42,318 bases of DNA from positions 1-42,318 of the forward strand of contig JAGUZU010000067.1 in assembly GCA_020060625.1 (NCBI GenBank). The letters run 5' to 3'. The notes below the pieces were generated by a model that was not told where the DNA came from, made no database searches, and was given only the letters and a program-made list of their open reading frames with translations. This document shows, one piece after another, positions 1 through 7,776 of this stretch (positions within the stretch are counted from its first letter, which is position 1; every line of letters begins with the position of its first letter). The DNA comes from Anaerolineales bacterium. GTDB taxonomy: Bacteria > Chloroflexota > Anaerolineae > Anaerolineales > Villigracilaceae. The translations under genes were made by a program, and so were the position numbers.

Positions 1-24
1 ATAGCGCGGCAAGCCGCAGCCAAA

Positions 25-51
25 GTAAGTCGGATTGGCAATCCGACCTAC
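25..51. repeat. Short palindromic intergenic repeat
   Basis: Arms 25-36 and 40-51 pair with one mismatch around a 3-base loop (37-39); the inner 8 bp (29-36 with 40-47) are perfect. There is no T tract, so it is not an obvious terminator. It resembles the dispersed palindromes common in Anaerolineae intergenic DNA. Nothing else is visible in bases 1-109. Confidence 0.6.
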
Positions 52-109
52 GCGCAAAATCTTCGCGGTAGGCATAGTTTTTACAGAGCAATACTATAGT
101 GGAGGTTCT

Positions 110-574
110 ATGACCCAAATTCTCTACGGGACCCGCTTGGGAAAAGAAGGCGAATTGCGTTTGGGGTGCAGCGCCGTCATCTTCGATGATTCGCGCCAAA
201 AAGTTTTGCTCACTCAACGCTCCGATAACGGACATTGGTGCCTGCCCGGCGGTCACATGGAGTCGGGTGAAAGCGCCGCCGAAGCCTGCGAGCGCGAGGT
301 TTTCGAGGAAACCGGTTTGAAAGTGCGCGCCACACGGTTGCTCGGCGTGTACAGCAACCCAGACCAACTCGTCGTTTATAAAGACGGGAATAAAGCATTC
401 TTCGTCGTGTTGAATTTCGAAGCGGAAGTTATGGAGGGAAACCTCGGCTTGAGCGATGAAACCACAGATTTTGGCTGGTTCACACTTACCGATATGGAAA
501 CCATGCCAATGCACGCAAACCATAAACACCGCGTAGAGGATGCCATGCGCGGTGGAGATGCGGTGATGAAATAA
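110..574 (+). CDS. NUDIX hydrolase
   Basis: A single-domain NUDIX pyrophosphohydrolase of 154 residues, expected to hydrolyse a nucleoside-diphosphate-linked substrate that cannot be named from sequence. The Nudix box is complete: G48, E54 and REVFEETGL at 62-70 fit G-x5-E-x7-REU-x-EE-x-G-U. LPGGHMESGE precedes the helix. The start at 110 is chosen because GGAGG lies at 101-105, five bases upstream; the frame stays open further upstream through the palindrome at 25-51 but that part has no coding character. The next gene starts 97 bases after the stop and looks functionally unrelated. Confidence 0.9.
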   Translation: MTQILYGTRLGKEGELRLGCSAVIFDDSRQKVLLTQRSDNGHWCLPGGHMESGESAAEACEREVFEETGLKVRATRLLGVYSNPDQLVVYKDGNKAFFVVLNFEAEVMEGNLGLSDETTDFGWFTLTDMETMPMHANHKHRVEDAMRGGDAVMK

Positions 575-671
575 TTCCATGCGTCCACCCGTACAAAAGC
601 ACGATACAAAAACGCGCCACCTTGAACGGGTTGGCGTGTTTTTGATTCCAAATCTTATCAATGGAGGCGCG

Positions 672-1232
672 ATGTTACAAAATCTTTCGAATAAGTTTTA
701 CCAATGGGCAACAGGCTGGCTGGTGCTTGTCCTGCTCGTACTGGACATGTTTTTCGCAGGCTTTCTCATGCCGCTCATCGGCGGCATGATGCAGGGCGGT
801 CAGGGCGGAATCCAGCCGCTGGATCTGATGTTATTCGCCACCCCCAGCCAAACCTTCGACATGATCGAAAAATATGGCGAATTCGGTCGTCCGTTTTACC
901 GCAATATCGCATTGACAGTGGACATCATTTACCCTATTGTGTATCTCTTCGCCTTTGGCTTGCTCATTTCGTGGCTGTTCCAGCGCGGATTTTCCCCTGG
1001 AAGCAGAATGATGAAATTCAACGTCATGCCGCTCGGCGCCTGGTTCTTCGACCTGCTCGAAAACCTGAACATTGCGACCATGCTTTCGATGTACCCAGCC
1101 AAGCCAACCGCGCTGGCATGGTTGTTGATGATTCTCACCGCGATCAAATGGGCGTTCGCTGGCGCGAGTATCGTGTTGATGCTTGTCGGCTTAATAATGG
1201 CGATCAAGAATGGATTCAAGAAACAGGCATAA
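672..1232 (+). CDS. Small multi-pass membrane protein, unknown function
   Basis: I do not recognise a family. The 186-residue product has about four hydrophobic segments (roughly residues 13-37, 80-103, 118-137 and 146-178) separated by short loops, with a basic C-terminus (KNGFKKQA). A Gly/Met-rich stretch (GGMMQGGQGG) follows the first segment. The start at 672 has GGAGG at 663-667, four bases upstream. The gene converges on the methyltransferase at 1296-1988; a strong hairpin at 1245-1297 separates them. Membrane location is clear; function is not. Confidence 0.75.
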   Translation: MLQNLSNKFYQWATGWLVLVLLVLDMFFAGFLMPLIGGMMQGGQGGIQPLDLMLFATPSQTFDMIEKYGEFGRPFYRNIALTVDIIYPIVYLFAFGLLISWLFQRGFSPGSRMMKFNVMPLGAWFFDLLENLNIATMLSMYPAKPTALAWLLMILTAIKWAFAGASIVLMLVGLIMAIKNGFKKQA

Positions 1233-1244
1233 TTGCCGACGATA

Positions 1245-1297
1245 GACCGTGGACGATGGACGGTAGACCATGTTTGTACCGTCCATCGTCCACGGTC
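1245..1297. repeat. Perfect 21-bp inverted repeat between convergent genes
   Basis: Bases 1245-1265 and 1277-1297 are perfect reverse complements around an 11-base loop. The right arm overlaps the last two bases of the methyltransferase stop codon (1296-1298 on the plus strand). The arms contain internal repeats of GTCCA/TGGAC. No long T tract follows on either strand, so it may be a repeat element or a transcript-end stabiliser rather than a classical terminator. Confidence 0.8.
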
Positions 1298-1988
1298 AGA
1301 TTTTCAGCCACCACACGCCCGTGCATTCCGGCAGGATCATCCAATTATTTTTCACGACCTTGTTCCCCAATTCATCGCCAAAGAAAAAGCGGGAGAGTTC
1401 TTCGGCTTCTGCCAGTGATTCAAATTTATAGTCGGTGCGGATCCATTTGTTTTGGAAACCGGCTTCGTCCAGCCAGGGATAAAAATCCTTAAGATGTTCC
1501 AACTTAATAGGCGACTCATTCCCCGTACCCAGCGATTCAAACAAGACGATGAAACTGCCCGGTCTTAAGACGCGTTTCATTTCGCCCAGCCACGACTCCA
1601 TCTCTTCACGCCACGTATTTGGATTCCACACGGCGAGGTAACTTACGCTCCAACCGGATACAGCCAAATCCGCCGATTGGTCAGGGACGGGTAGTTTGCG
1701 GTGGTCGGCAAGATCGACCTGCCAATTGGAGAGTCCGCTGGCGGTGAATTTTTGTTTGCAAACCCGCAGCATTTCTTCAGAAACATCGAACGCGCGGATG
1801 CGAGAAACGTGTGGAGCGAGCAGGCAGGCTAATCGTCCAGTACCAGCCCCGAGGTCCAGAACGAGGCGATTTTCGAGCGGCGCAATTTCGCGCAGGGCTT
1901 TGAGGATACTCCCTTGATGGTCTTCACGCGCGATCAGCGCTTCGTATTTATCCCCTTCGGTTTTGTAGATTTCTTCTTGTGTAGGCAT
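1296..1988 (-). CDS. Class I SAM-dependent methyltransferase
   Basis: A 230-residue Rossmann-fold methyltransferase. Motif I is VLDLGAGTGRLA at residues 43-54, an acidic residue ends strand 2 (AFDVS, D68), and the post-motif WSVSYLAVW and LRPGSFIVLFE segments fit the Methyltransf_11/25 type. The substrate is not predictable. The start at 1988 is preceded by GGAGCG, itself preceded directly by TATAAT (1995-2000, minus strand). The -10 box therefore ends six bases before the ATG, so the transcript may be leaderless. It is divergent from the YbaK-type gene, sharing the same palindromic -10 sequence. Confidence 0.85.
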   Translation of the reverse strand: MPTQEEIYKTEGDKYEALIAREDHQGSILKALREIAPLENRLVLDLGAGTGRLACLLAPHVSRIRAFDVSEEMLRVCKQKFTASGLSNWQVDLADHRKLPVPDQSADLAVSGWSVSYLAVWNPNTWREEMESWLGEMKRVLRPGSFIVLFESLGTGNESPIKLEHLKDFYPWLDEAGFQNKWIRTDYKFESLAEAEELSRFFFGDELGNKVVKNNWMILPECTGVWWLKI

Positions 1989-1994
1989 CGCTCC

Positions 1995-2002
1995 ATTATA
2001 AT
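1995..2002. promoter_or_regulatory. Shared palindromic -10 box of a divergent promoter pair
   Basis: ATTATAAT at 1995-2002 is its own reverse complement, so it presents TATAAT to both strands: 1997-2002 for the plus-strand gene (ATG at 2009) and 1995-2000 for the minus-strand gene (ATG at 1988). In each direction exactly six bases separate the hexamer from the ATG. The -35 regions are weak on both sides (TTCTTG at 1974-1979 for the plus strand). Confidence 0.65.
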
Positions 2003-2008
2003 TGGCAG

Positions 2009-2485
2009 ATGGACACTTTATCCCCCTCCGCACAAAAGATACAGAATTTATTGAACACGCTCGGCTATGAATACGCCGTGATCGAACACGCCGAGTCCAC
2101 GCGCACAGCGCAGGAAGCCGCCGACCGCGCGGGCTGTGACCTGGGGCAGATCGTCAAGTCGCTGATCTTCAAGGGTAAAGAGACGGGCAAGCCGATTTTG
2201 GTGTTGACCAGCGGACCAAACCGCGCGAACGAAAAGCGTATCAGCGAATATGCAGGCGAGCCGATCGGCAAGGCAGATGCGGACTTCGTCCGCGCTGTGA
2301 CTGGCTTTGCCATCGGCGGCGTGCCTCCGATTGGGCATGTGGAAAAAATGGAAACCTACATTGACGAAGACTTCCTGCAATATCCCACTGTTTGGGCGGC
2401 GGCGGGAACGCCGAACGCCATCTTCGAGTTGAAGACGGAAGATTTGCAGAAGATGACGGGCGGAACTGTTGCGAATATAAAGTAA
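2009..2485 (+). CDS. YbaK/EbsC-family aminoacyl-tRNA deacylase
   Basis: A free-standing 158-residue trans-editing domain expected to hydrolyse mischarged aminoacyl-tRNA (Cys-tRNA(Pro) for YbaK itself). Family hallmarks are IVKSLIFK with the conserved lysine K50, GFAIGGVPPIGH at 99-110, and WAAAGTPNAIFEL near 129-141. Length matches the family. No Shine-Dalgarno sequence precedes the ATG; TATAAT ends six bases upstream, suggesting a leaderless mRNA. The exact amino-acid specificity cannot be read from the sequence. Confidence 0.88.
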   Translation: MDTLSPSAQKIQNLLNTLGYEYAVIEHAESTRTAQEAADRAGCDLGQIVKSLIFKGKETGKPILVLTSGPNRANEKRISEYAGEPIGKADADFVRAVTGFAIGGVPPIGHVEKMETYIDEDFLQYPTVWAAAGTPNAIFELKTEDLQKMTGGTVANIK

Positions 2486-2491
2486 TTTTCC

Positions 2492-2618
2492 CCATGTCAT
2501 TCTGAGGAGCGAAGCGACGAAGAATCTCGGACTTGATTTATAAAACAAGACTCTTCCCCCTTCGGGGACGATGCGCTACGCTCACATCGTCCCGATACCC
2601 TTCGGGAAAATGACATGG
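2492..2618. repeat. Dispersed intergenic repeat with 10-bp terminal inverted repeats
   Basis: The ends (2492-2501 and 2609-2618) are perfect reverse complements. Inside is a second hairpin (2565-2573 with 2585-2593). The first part (GTCATTCTGAGGAGCGAAGC at 2496-2515, continuing to AAGAATCTC) is related to the start of the element at 38156-38237 (GTCATTGCGAGAGCGATAGC, then GAAGCAATCTC), so the two belong to one family. It encodes no transposase. A third fragment (CCATGTCATTGCGA) lies at 17051-17064. Confidence 0.7.
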
Positions 2619-2636
2619 TTCTTGAGGAATGAAAGC

Positions 2637-3380
2637 ATGGAAAAATATTTTTCGCTGATCTATGAAGGTCCAGAGTTTCAACTGTTCGGCACAAACCACC
2701 TGATCGCAATCGCCATCATCACAGCCTTCTGTCTTTCCTTTCTTTACTTTCGCAAGGTATGGAATGAAAAGGTGCGAACAAATGTCCGTTGGACGCTTGC
2801 TGTTGTGTTGGTTTTGAATGAATTGTCACTGCACGTCTGGTCGGTGTATTGGGGGATTTGGGATATCAAGACCCTGCTTCCGCTTCACTTGTGCAGCGCC
2901 ATTCTATGGCTGACGCCCATCATGCTCGTTACGAAAAACCATACAATCTACGAATTTCTATATTTTCTAGGCATTGGCGGCGCGATGCAGGCAGTCCTGA
3001 CGCCCGCCGATGCCGCAAACTATAACTTTCCACACTTCCGTATCATGCAGACATTCATTGCGCATGGGTTGCTGATTGCAATCGCCATATACATGACCGT
3101 CGTCGAGGGATTCCGCCCCACCCTGCGTTCGTTCTGGCGGGTCATCTTCTGGACGAATATTTACATGATTCCCGTCTTTTTCATCAACCAATTGATTGGG
3201 AGTAACTATCTGTTTGTTGCAGGCAAACCCGACTTTCCGACGCTGCTCGACGCACTCGGTCCATGGCCCTGGTATATCCTGCAATTGGAATTGGTCGGGT
3301 TTGCCATTTTATTCCTCCTTTACATTCCTTTTCTCATTAAGGATTGGCGCGCAAAGTCCCATTTCATAACAAAAGCATAA
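2637..3380 (+). CDS. YwaF/TIGR02206-family integral membrane protein
   Basis: A 247-residue protein with about seven hydrophobic segments. LPLHLCSAILWLTPIML and NYLFVAGKPDFPTLLDALGP are typical of the YwaF/TIGR02206 family, whose function is not established. The start at 2637 has GAGG at 2624-2627; an upstream in-frame ATG at 2610 lies within the dispersed repeat and is less likely. A strong terminator follows at 3387-3422. The gene appears to be a single transcription unit. Confidence 0.82.
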   Translation: MEKYFSLIYEGPEFQLFGTNHLIAIAIITAFCLSFLYFRKVWNEKVRTNVRWTLAVVLVLNELSLHVWSVYWGIWDIKTLLPLHLCSAILWLTPIMLVTKNHTIYEFLYFLGIGGAMQAVLTPADAANYNFPHFRIMQTFIAHGLLIAIAIYMTVVEGFRPTLRSFWRVIFWTNIYMIPVFFINQLIGSNYLFVAGKPDFPTLLDALGPWPWYILQLELVGFAILFLLYIPFLIKDWRAKSHFITKA

Positions 3381-3386
3381 CAGCCG

Positions 3387-3422
3387 CTCCCTTCCGTATC
3401 GAATTACACGGAAGGGAGTTTT
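3387..3422 (+). terminator. Rho-independent terminator
   Basis: Arms 3387-3397 and 3408-3418 (CTCCCTTCCGT / ACGGAAGGGAG) form a perfect 11-bp stem around a 10-base loop and are followed by TTTT. It lies 7 bases after the YwaF-type gene. Confidence 0.85.
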
Positions 3423-3564
3423 AATAAGAAATCTGCCAAAGGAGACCCAAATTATGAAGTAATGCGTTCGCACACCCGCAACCCGATGCCCAATTCGTTT
3501 CAGCAGTGAAGTTTCATTGCAGTAAAGAGGTTTATCGACAAGAATCAAACTCCCGGAGGAGAAA

Positions 3565-4455
3565 ATGAAATTGCAACCGAAAGTCTATCTTGCCCTGTCC
3601 TTTTTGATCGTTCTTGCCATGGCGTGCAATATGTCATCGCCAGCCCCAACAGAGCCTCCGACACAAGAGGTTATCACCATCGTCGTGACTGCCACAGAGG
3701 AAGCGCCCGCGCCCACTGAAGAGGCGGCGTCATCGGATAAAGCGACTGCGACTCTCAATCAAGACTTGAACGTCCGCAGTGGACCGGGGACCGCCTACCC
3801 GATTGTTTCAGCGCTTCCCGGCGGCACGACCGTGGAGATCATCGGCAAAAACTCCGATGGCAGTTGGTGGCTGGTCGCTCTCGATAACGGGAATTCCGGG
3901 TGGGTCTCCGCGCCGTTTACGACCAGCAGCAACACGGAGGGCGTCCCTGTGGTGGCTGCGGCGGCTCCGCCGCAGCAAAGTTCATCGGGCGGTTCGAGCG
4001 GCGGAAGTTCGGGCAGTTCAAGCGGAGGCTCCAGCGGCGGTTCTTCCGGCGGGGGTGGAGGCTCGGGCGGCGAAACAGGCGGCGGGTCGGGTGGAGGCGG
4101 TCAGACGGCTCCGCCGGACAGCGACATCCAGGTCACGGTCAACATCAAGAACGGCAGCGCCAACCAGTCCGGCGTCGTATCCTACCCGGACGGCGATACG
4201 ACTGACAAGATTTTCGTTACCATCAATGGGTTTGACAGCATAAAGACTTCTGGAAACGTCACATACACATTGACCTGCACGGGCAGCACGCCGAAGGTGA
4301 AAGTGGTTGGAGGCGCGATCAAGAATGGCTCTCCGGGTTGCAACAAAACTTGGACGGTCTTCTACACCAACGACAGCAACAAGGAGACCGTCACGATCAC
4401 ACAGGATACGAACGGCTATTCCAACTGGATTCTGATCGCCAGCGCAGGCGGTTAG
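3565..4455 (+). CDS. SH3b-domain lipoprotein with Ser/Gly linker
   Basis: A secreted, lipid-anchored 296-residue protein. The signal peptide ends in the lipobox LAMAC (lipidated C21). A Pro/Thr/Glu-rich stalk leads to a bacterial SH3 domain (about 62-118) containing LNVRSGPGTAYPIV and GNSGWVS. A Ser/Gly low-complexity linker (about 139-180) joins it to a C-terminal beta-rich domain of unknown family (about 187-296). SH3b domains often bind cell-wall or envelope ligands. The start at 3565 has GGAGGA at 3555-3560. The 5' intergenic stretch (3423-3564) shows no clear promoter. Confidence 0.85.
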   Translation: MKLQPKVYLALSFLIVLAMACNMSSPAPTEPPTQEVITIVVTATEEAPAPTEEAASSDKATATLNQDLNVRSGPGTAYPIVSALPGGTTVEIIGKNSDGSWWLVALDNGNSGWVSAPFTTSSNTEGVPVVAAAAPPQQSSSGGSSGGSSGSSSGGSSGGSSGGGGGSGGETGGGSGGGGQTAPPDSDIQVTVNIKNGSANQSGVVSYPDGDTTDKIFVTINGFDSIKTSGNVTYTLTCTGSTPKVKVVGGAIKNGSPGCNKTWTVFYTNDSNKETVTITQDTNGYSNWILIASAGG

Positions 4456-4463
4456 CCAGCCCA

Positions 4464-4491
4464 ATGCCCAGCCCGCCGGCTGGGCATTTTT
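4464..4491 (+). terminator. Rho-independent terminator
   Basis: A perfect 10-bp stem (4464-4473 with 4478-4487) with a CGCC tetraloop is followed by TTTT. It separates the SH3b lipoprotein from the tyrosine-catabolism operon. Confidence 0.88.
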
Positions 4492-4493
4492 GT

Positions 4494-4548
4494 TTGCAAT
4501 GAGACAACCTTTATCGTAAAATCATCCCATCGTACCGCGCAGCGGTAC
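4494..4548 (+). promoter_or_regulatory. Promoter and possible operator of the tyrosine-catabolism operon
   Basis: TTGCAA (4494-4499), a 17-base spacer and TAAAAT (4517-4522) form a sigma-70-like promoter. A 7-bp perfect palindrome with a 3-base centre (GTACCGC 4532-4538, GCGGTAC 4542-4548) lies where transcription should start, at about +3 to +20. It could be a repressor site or a 5' mRNA hairpin. AAAGGAG follows at 4556-4562. Confidence 0.5.
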
Positions 4549-4567
4549 AATAGCCAAAGGAGAGATT

Positions 4568-5695
4568 ATGGTTACAAAAGCAAAAAACGAATCCCGACCG
4601 ATGACGGAGGAAGCGGACTTTCTCCAGATCAAATCCATTGACTACGTGCATTTCTACGTTGGCAACGCAAAACATGCCATGTATTACTGGTGGAAAGCGT
4701 TCGGCTTCAAACCCATTGCATATTCCGGGCTCGAGACTGGAAACCGCGACTTTGCTTCGTATGTGCTTGAATCGGGGCAGGCGCGGTTTGTGGTTTCTGC
4801 GCCCTATTCGCCATCCAGCCCGCTGGCATCGCATCACCTGGTTCACGGCGACGGCGTAAAGGTCATTGCCATGGAAGTGGATGACGTGGAAAAAGCATGG
4901 CAGGCAACCACATCGCGCGGGGGCAAATCCGCGTGGACGCCGCGCGAAGAGAAGGATGACTTCGGCATCTACCGCACATCCGCCATCCACACCTACGGCG
5001 AGACCCTGCACGTCTTCGTGGATCGCGCCGATTACAAGGGCGCTTTCGCTCCCACCTACAAACCCATTCAATATGAAACTGAATCCACCGGTCTCGCCGC
5101 CATTGACCACATCGTCGGCAATGTTCAACTCGGCAAAATGAATCACTGGGTCAACTTCTATCATCAGGTGATGGGCTTCCGCCAGTTGATGCACTTCGAC
5201 GACAAGGACATCTCCACAGAATACTCCGCGCTCATGTCCAAGGTCATGCAGAACGGCAACGGGCGCGTCAAGTTCCCGATCAACGAACCCGCCGAAGGGA
5301 AGCGCAAAAGCCAGATCGAAGAATACCTCGATTATTACCTCACCCCCGGCGCGCAGCACGTTGCCATCATCACCGGCAACATTCTTGAAACCGTGGATAA
5401 ACTCCGCAGGAACGGCGTCGAATTCCTGCGCGTGCCGGACACCTACTACGAAATGCTCCCCGACCGCGTGGGCGAGATCAAAGAGGACTACAAGACCATC
5501 CACGAACTCGGCATCCTTGTGGACAAGGACGACGAAGGCTATCTCCTGCAGATCTTCACCCGCCCCATTCAAGACCGCCCCACCATGTTCATCGAGATCA
5601 TCCAACGCCACGGCGCCCAGGGCTTTGGCAAGGGCAACTTCAAAGCCCTATTCGAATCGCTCGAACTCGAACAACAGCGGCGTGGAAACCTCTAA
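4568..5695 (+). CDS. hppD: 4-hydroxyphenylpyruvate dioxygenase
   Basis: Converts 4-hydroxyphenylpyruvate and O2 to homogentisate and CO2 in cytosolic tyrosine breakdown. The 375-residue protein has the two-VOC-domain layout of the family. The iron facial triad is visible as H181 (AAIDHIV), H264 (GAQHVAI) and E343 (MFIEIIQRHG). The C-terminal GFGKGNFKALFESLELEQ is also typical. AAAGGAG at 4556-4562 sets the start. It is the first gene of an operon that also carries homogentisate dioxygenase, the next enzyme; maleylacetoacetate isomerase and fumarylacetoacetase are not in the window. Confidence 0.95.
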   Translation: MVTKAKNESRPMTEEADFLQIKSIDYVHFYVGNAKHAMYYWWKAFGFKPIAYSGLETGNRDFASYVLESGQARFVVSAPYSPSSPLASHHLVHGDGVKVIAMEVDDVEKAWQATTSRGGKSAWTPREEKDDFGIYRTSAIHTYGETLHVFVDRADYKGAFAPTYKPIQYETESTGLAAIDHIVGNVQLGKMNHWVNFYHQVMGFRQLMHFDDKDISTEYSALMSKVMQNGNGRVKFPINEPAEGKRKSQIEEYLDYYLTPGAQHVAIITGNILETVDKLRRNGVEFLRVPDTYYEMLPDRVGEIKEDYKTIHELGILVDKDDEGYLLQIFTRPIQDRPTMFIEIIQRHGAQGFGKGNFKALFESLELEQQRRGNL

Positions 5696-5710
5696 AGATC
5701 GGACACCTTC

Positions 5711-6589
5711 ATGAAAAAGCAAAGGATCGCCCTGGCAGTTCTCCTGTTCGCTTCGCTTGCCTGTGGGATCGTCGCACCCACTGCCGCCCCGGAGGAAACA
5801 AATCTGGAAGACGCCGTCGCCGCCACATTGACCGCCATCGCGCTTCAATCCCAGCCGACGCCTGCCCCCCCAACCGAGGCGGGAGGCGTCGCCGTATCCT
5901 TCTCCGGCAATGACTTCGTCATCCCGCAAGGATTGGCAAGCGGCGCAGCATCCGCCCTCATCCCCGCCTCGCTCGATCCGCAGGCTCCCTTTTGGGACAT
6001 TTATCCGGCTCACATCGAATTCACCCTCGACGGATACATCCTTCAAGATAAATTCTTCGAGCCGCTGATTCGCATCTACCCCGCAGCGGAATTCGAATCC
6101 GCAAACGAAGGCGCGGCGATGATCATCGGGGAAATGCGGGCGCTGCTTGCCGCGCAGGGCGCTCCCATGCCTTCCAATATTCCATTCCTGCCGCTTTTCA
6201 ATGCCGCGCAAACATTCCACTCGAACGAGCAATTCATCCCATTCCAAAACGGGACGGGAATCCGCTTCCTCACCCAATACGGGCAGGATATTTCCCCGGT
6301 CAACAATCACTCCCTGTTCTACACTTTTCAAGGCATGACCAGCGACGGCAAATATTACGTTTCGGCGATCCTCCCCGTCAACGCGCCCTTCCTTTCAGAA
6401 TACCCCTCGCCTGAATACCCTGTTCCGGCAGATGGAGTTCCTTTCGATTGGGAAAACTGGGAAAACGCGCAGGCATACATGGAAGCGATCACCCAAAAAT
6501 TGAACAACACCGACCCGGCAGTATTTACGCCGCCGCTCGCCGCGCTCGACGCCCTGATCCAATCCCTGCTCGTTTCCGGCACTCCATAA
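5711..6589 (+). CDS. Lipoprotein of unknown function within the tyrosine operon
   Basis: A 292-residue secreted lipoprotein (lipobox LASLAC, lipidated C18) with a short Pro/Thr linker (about 48-57) and a mixed alpha/beta domain after it. I recognise no catalytic motif. It lies 15 bases after hppD and 23 before hmgA, so it should be co-transcribed. No strong Shine-Dalgarno sequence precedes the ATG. Its position between two cytosolic enzymes of one pathway is odd; it might bind a substrate outside the cell, but that is inference from context only. Confidence 0.75.
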   Translation: MKKQRIALAVLLFASLACGIVAPTAAPEETNLEDAVAATLTAIALQSQPTPAPPTEAGGVAVSFSGNDFVIPQGLASGAASALIPASLDPQAPFWDIYPAHIEFTLDGYILQDKFFEPLIRIYPAAEFESANEGAAMIIGEMRALLAAQGAPMPSNIPFLPLFNAAQTFHSNEQFIPFQNGTGIRFLTQYGQDISPVNNHSLFYTFQGMTSDGKYYVSAILPVNAPFLSEYPSPEYPVPADGVPFDWENWENAQAYMEAITQKLNNTDPAVFTPPLAALDALIQSLLVSGTP

Positions 6590-6612
6590 CAAACTTTAGA
6601 AGGAGAGCAAAC

Positions 6613-7776
6613 ATGCCTTTCTATCACAAACTTGGTCAAATCCCGCACAAACGCCACGTTCAATTCAAGAAGCCCGACGGAAAACTCTACCGCGAAGAAG
6701 TCATGGGGCTGGAGGGATTTTCGTCCCTGCAATCCATCCTCTATCACCACTTCCTCCCGCCGCGCGTCATGAAGACTGCCGACTGCGGACCCGCCAAACC
6801 CGAATACGTGGACTTCGGACCAATCCGCCACCGCGCCCTTACGACGGCTCAGACTCCGCTCGGAACTGATCCTGTCGCCGGGCGGATTCCACTCCTCGGC
6901 AACAACGACGTGATCCTCGGCGTCTCCCGCGCCCCCAAAGGCAAGATGGACTACTACTACCGCAACTCGCAAGCCTACGAGACGTGGTGGGTGCATGAAG
7001 GCAGCGGCACGCTCAAGAGTCAATTTGGCAATCTTCCCTTCCGCAAGGGCGATTACATCGTGATTCCCTTCGGAGTCACCTGGCAAATGGAATTGAACGA
7101 GGAGACCAAATTCTTCACCATCGAAAATCCGAGCCAAATCGAACCGCCGAAGCGCTACCGCAACAATTACGGTCAATTGCTCGAACACGCCCCCTTCTGC
7201 GAACGCGACATCCGCGTGCCGGAGGAACTGGAGACCCACACTGAACGCGGCGAATTCGAGGTGCGCGTGAAAGTGCGCGACCGCATCTCCCAGCACATCC
7301 TCGACCATCACCCCTTCGACGTCGTCGGCTGGGACGGCTATCTCTATCCATGGATATTCAACATCGAAGATTTCGAGCCGATCACAGGGCGCATTCACCA
7401 GCCGCCGCCCGTCCACCAGACCTTCGAAGGCTGGAACTTTGTCGTCTGCTCGTTCGTGCCGCGCCTGTTCGACTATCACCCCGAAGGCATTCCCGCGCCG
7501 TACAACCACTCCAACATCCAATCGGACGAGGTCATCTACTATGCCGAGGGCAACTTCATGAGCCGCAAAGGCATTGACCGAAGCGACATCAGCCTGCACC
7601 CCTTTGGTCTGCCACACGGACCTCAACCCGGCATGACGGAAGCCAGCATCGGCAAAACCGAAACGCAGGAACTCGCCGTGATGGTGGATACCTTCCATCC
7701 GCTGCAACTGACGAAACAGGCAATGGAAATGGAAAAACCCTACATGGAAACCTGGTTGGAAGGCGACGGCGAATGA
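6613..7776 (+). CDS. hmgA: Homogentisate 1,2-dioxygenase
   Basis: Opens the ring of homogentisate to maleylacetoacetate. The 387-residue cupin-fold protein shows WWVHEGSGTL (about 125-134), the F-x-P-x-TGR-IHQPPP segment (254-266), and the iron site: H299 in YNHSN, the D305-E306 pair, and H335 in GLPHGPQPG. In animal enzymes the second ligand is Glu at H+6; here Asp is at +6 and Glu at +7, as in several bacterial forms. The start at 6613 has AAGGAGA at 6599-6605. The stop overlaps the next start (ATGA at 7773-7776), implying translational coupling. Confidence 0.93.
   Translation: MPFYHKLGQIPHKRHVQFKKPDGKLYREEVMGLEGFSSLQSILYHHFLPPRVMKTADCGPAKPEYVDFGPIRHRALTTAQTPLGTDPVAGRIPLLGNNDVILGVSRAPKGKMDYYYRNSQAYETWWVHEGSGTLKSQFGNLPFRKGDYIVIPFGVTWQMELNEETKFFTIENPSQIEPPKRYRNNYGQLLEHAPFCERDIRVPEELETHTERGEFEVRVKVRDRISQHILDHHPFDVVGWDGYLYPWIFNIEDFEPITGRIHQPPPVHQTFEGWNFVVCSFVPRLFDYHPEGIPAPYNHSNIQSDEVIYYAEGNFMSRKGIDRSDISLHPFGLPHGPQPGMTEASIGKTETQELAVMVDTFHPLQLTKQAMEMEKPYMETWLEGDGE

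Noticed and set aside
704-1492. A 262-codon frame overlapping the membrane protein at 672-1232
   Set aside because: Low-quality Arg/His-rich translation in an alternate frame, crossing the hairpin and running into the methyltransferase; the 672 frame has a ribosome-binding site and membrane segments.
6355-7707. A 450-codon open frame antisense to hmgA, and similar long antisense frames at 4511-5611 and 7851-8840
   Set aside because: They lie opposite well-identified enzymes, have no recognisable domains or ribosome-binding sites, and are explained by the GC-biased third positions of the real genes.
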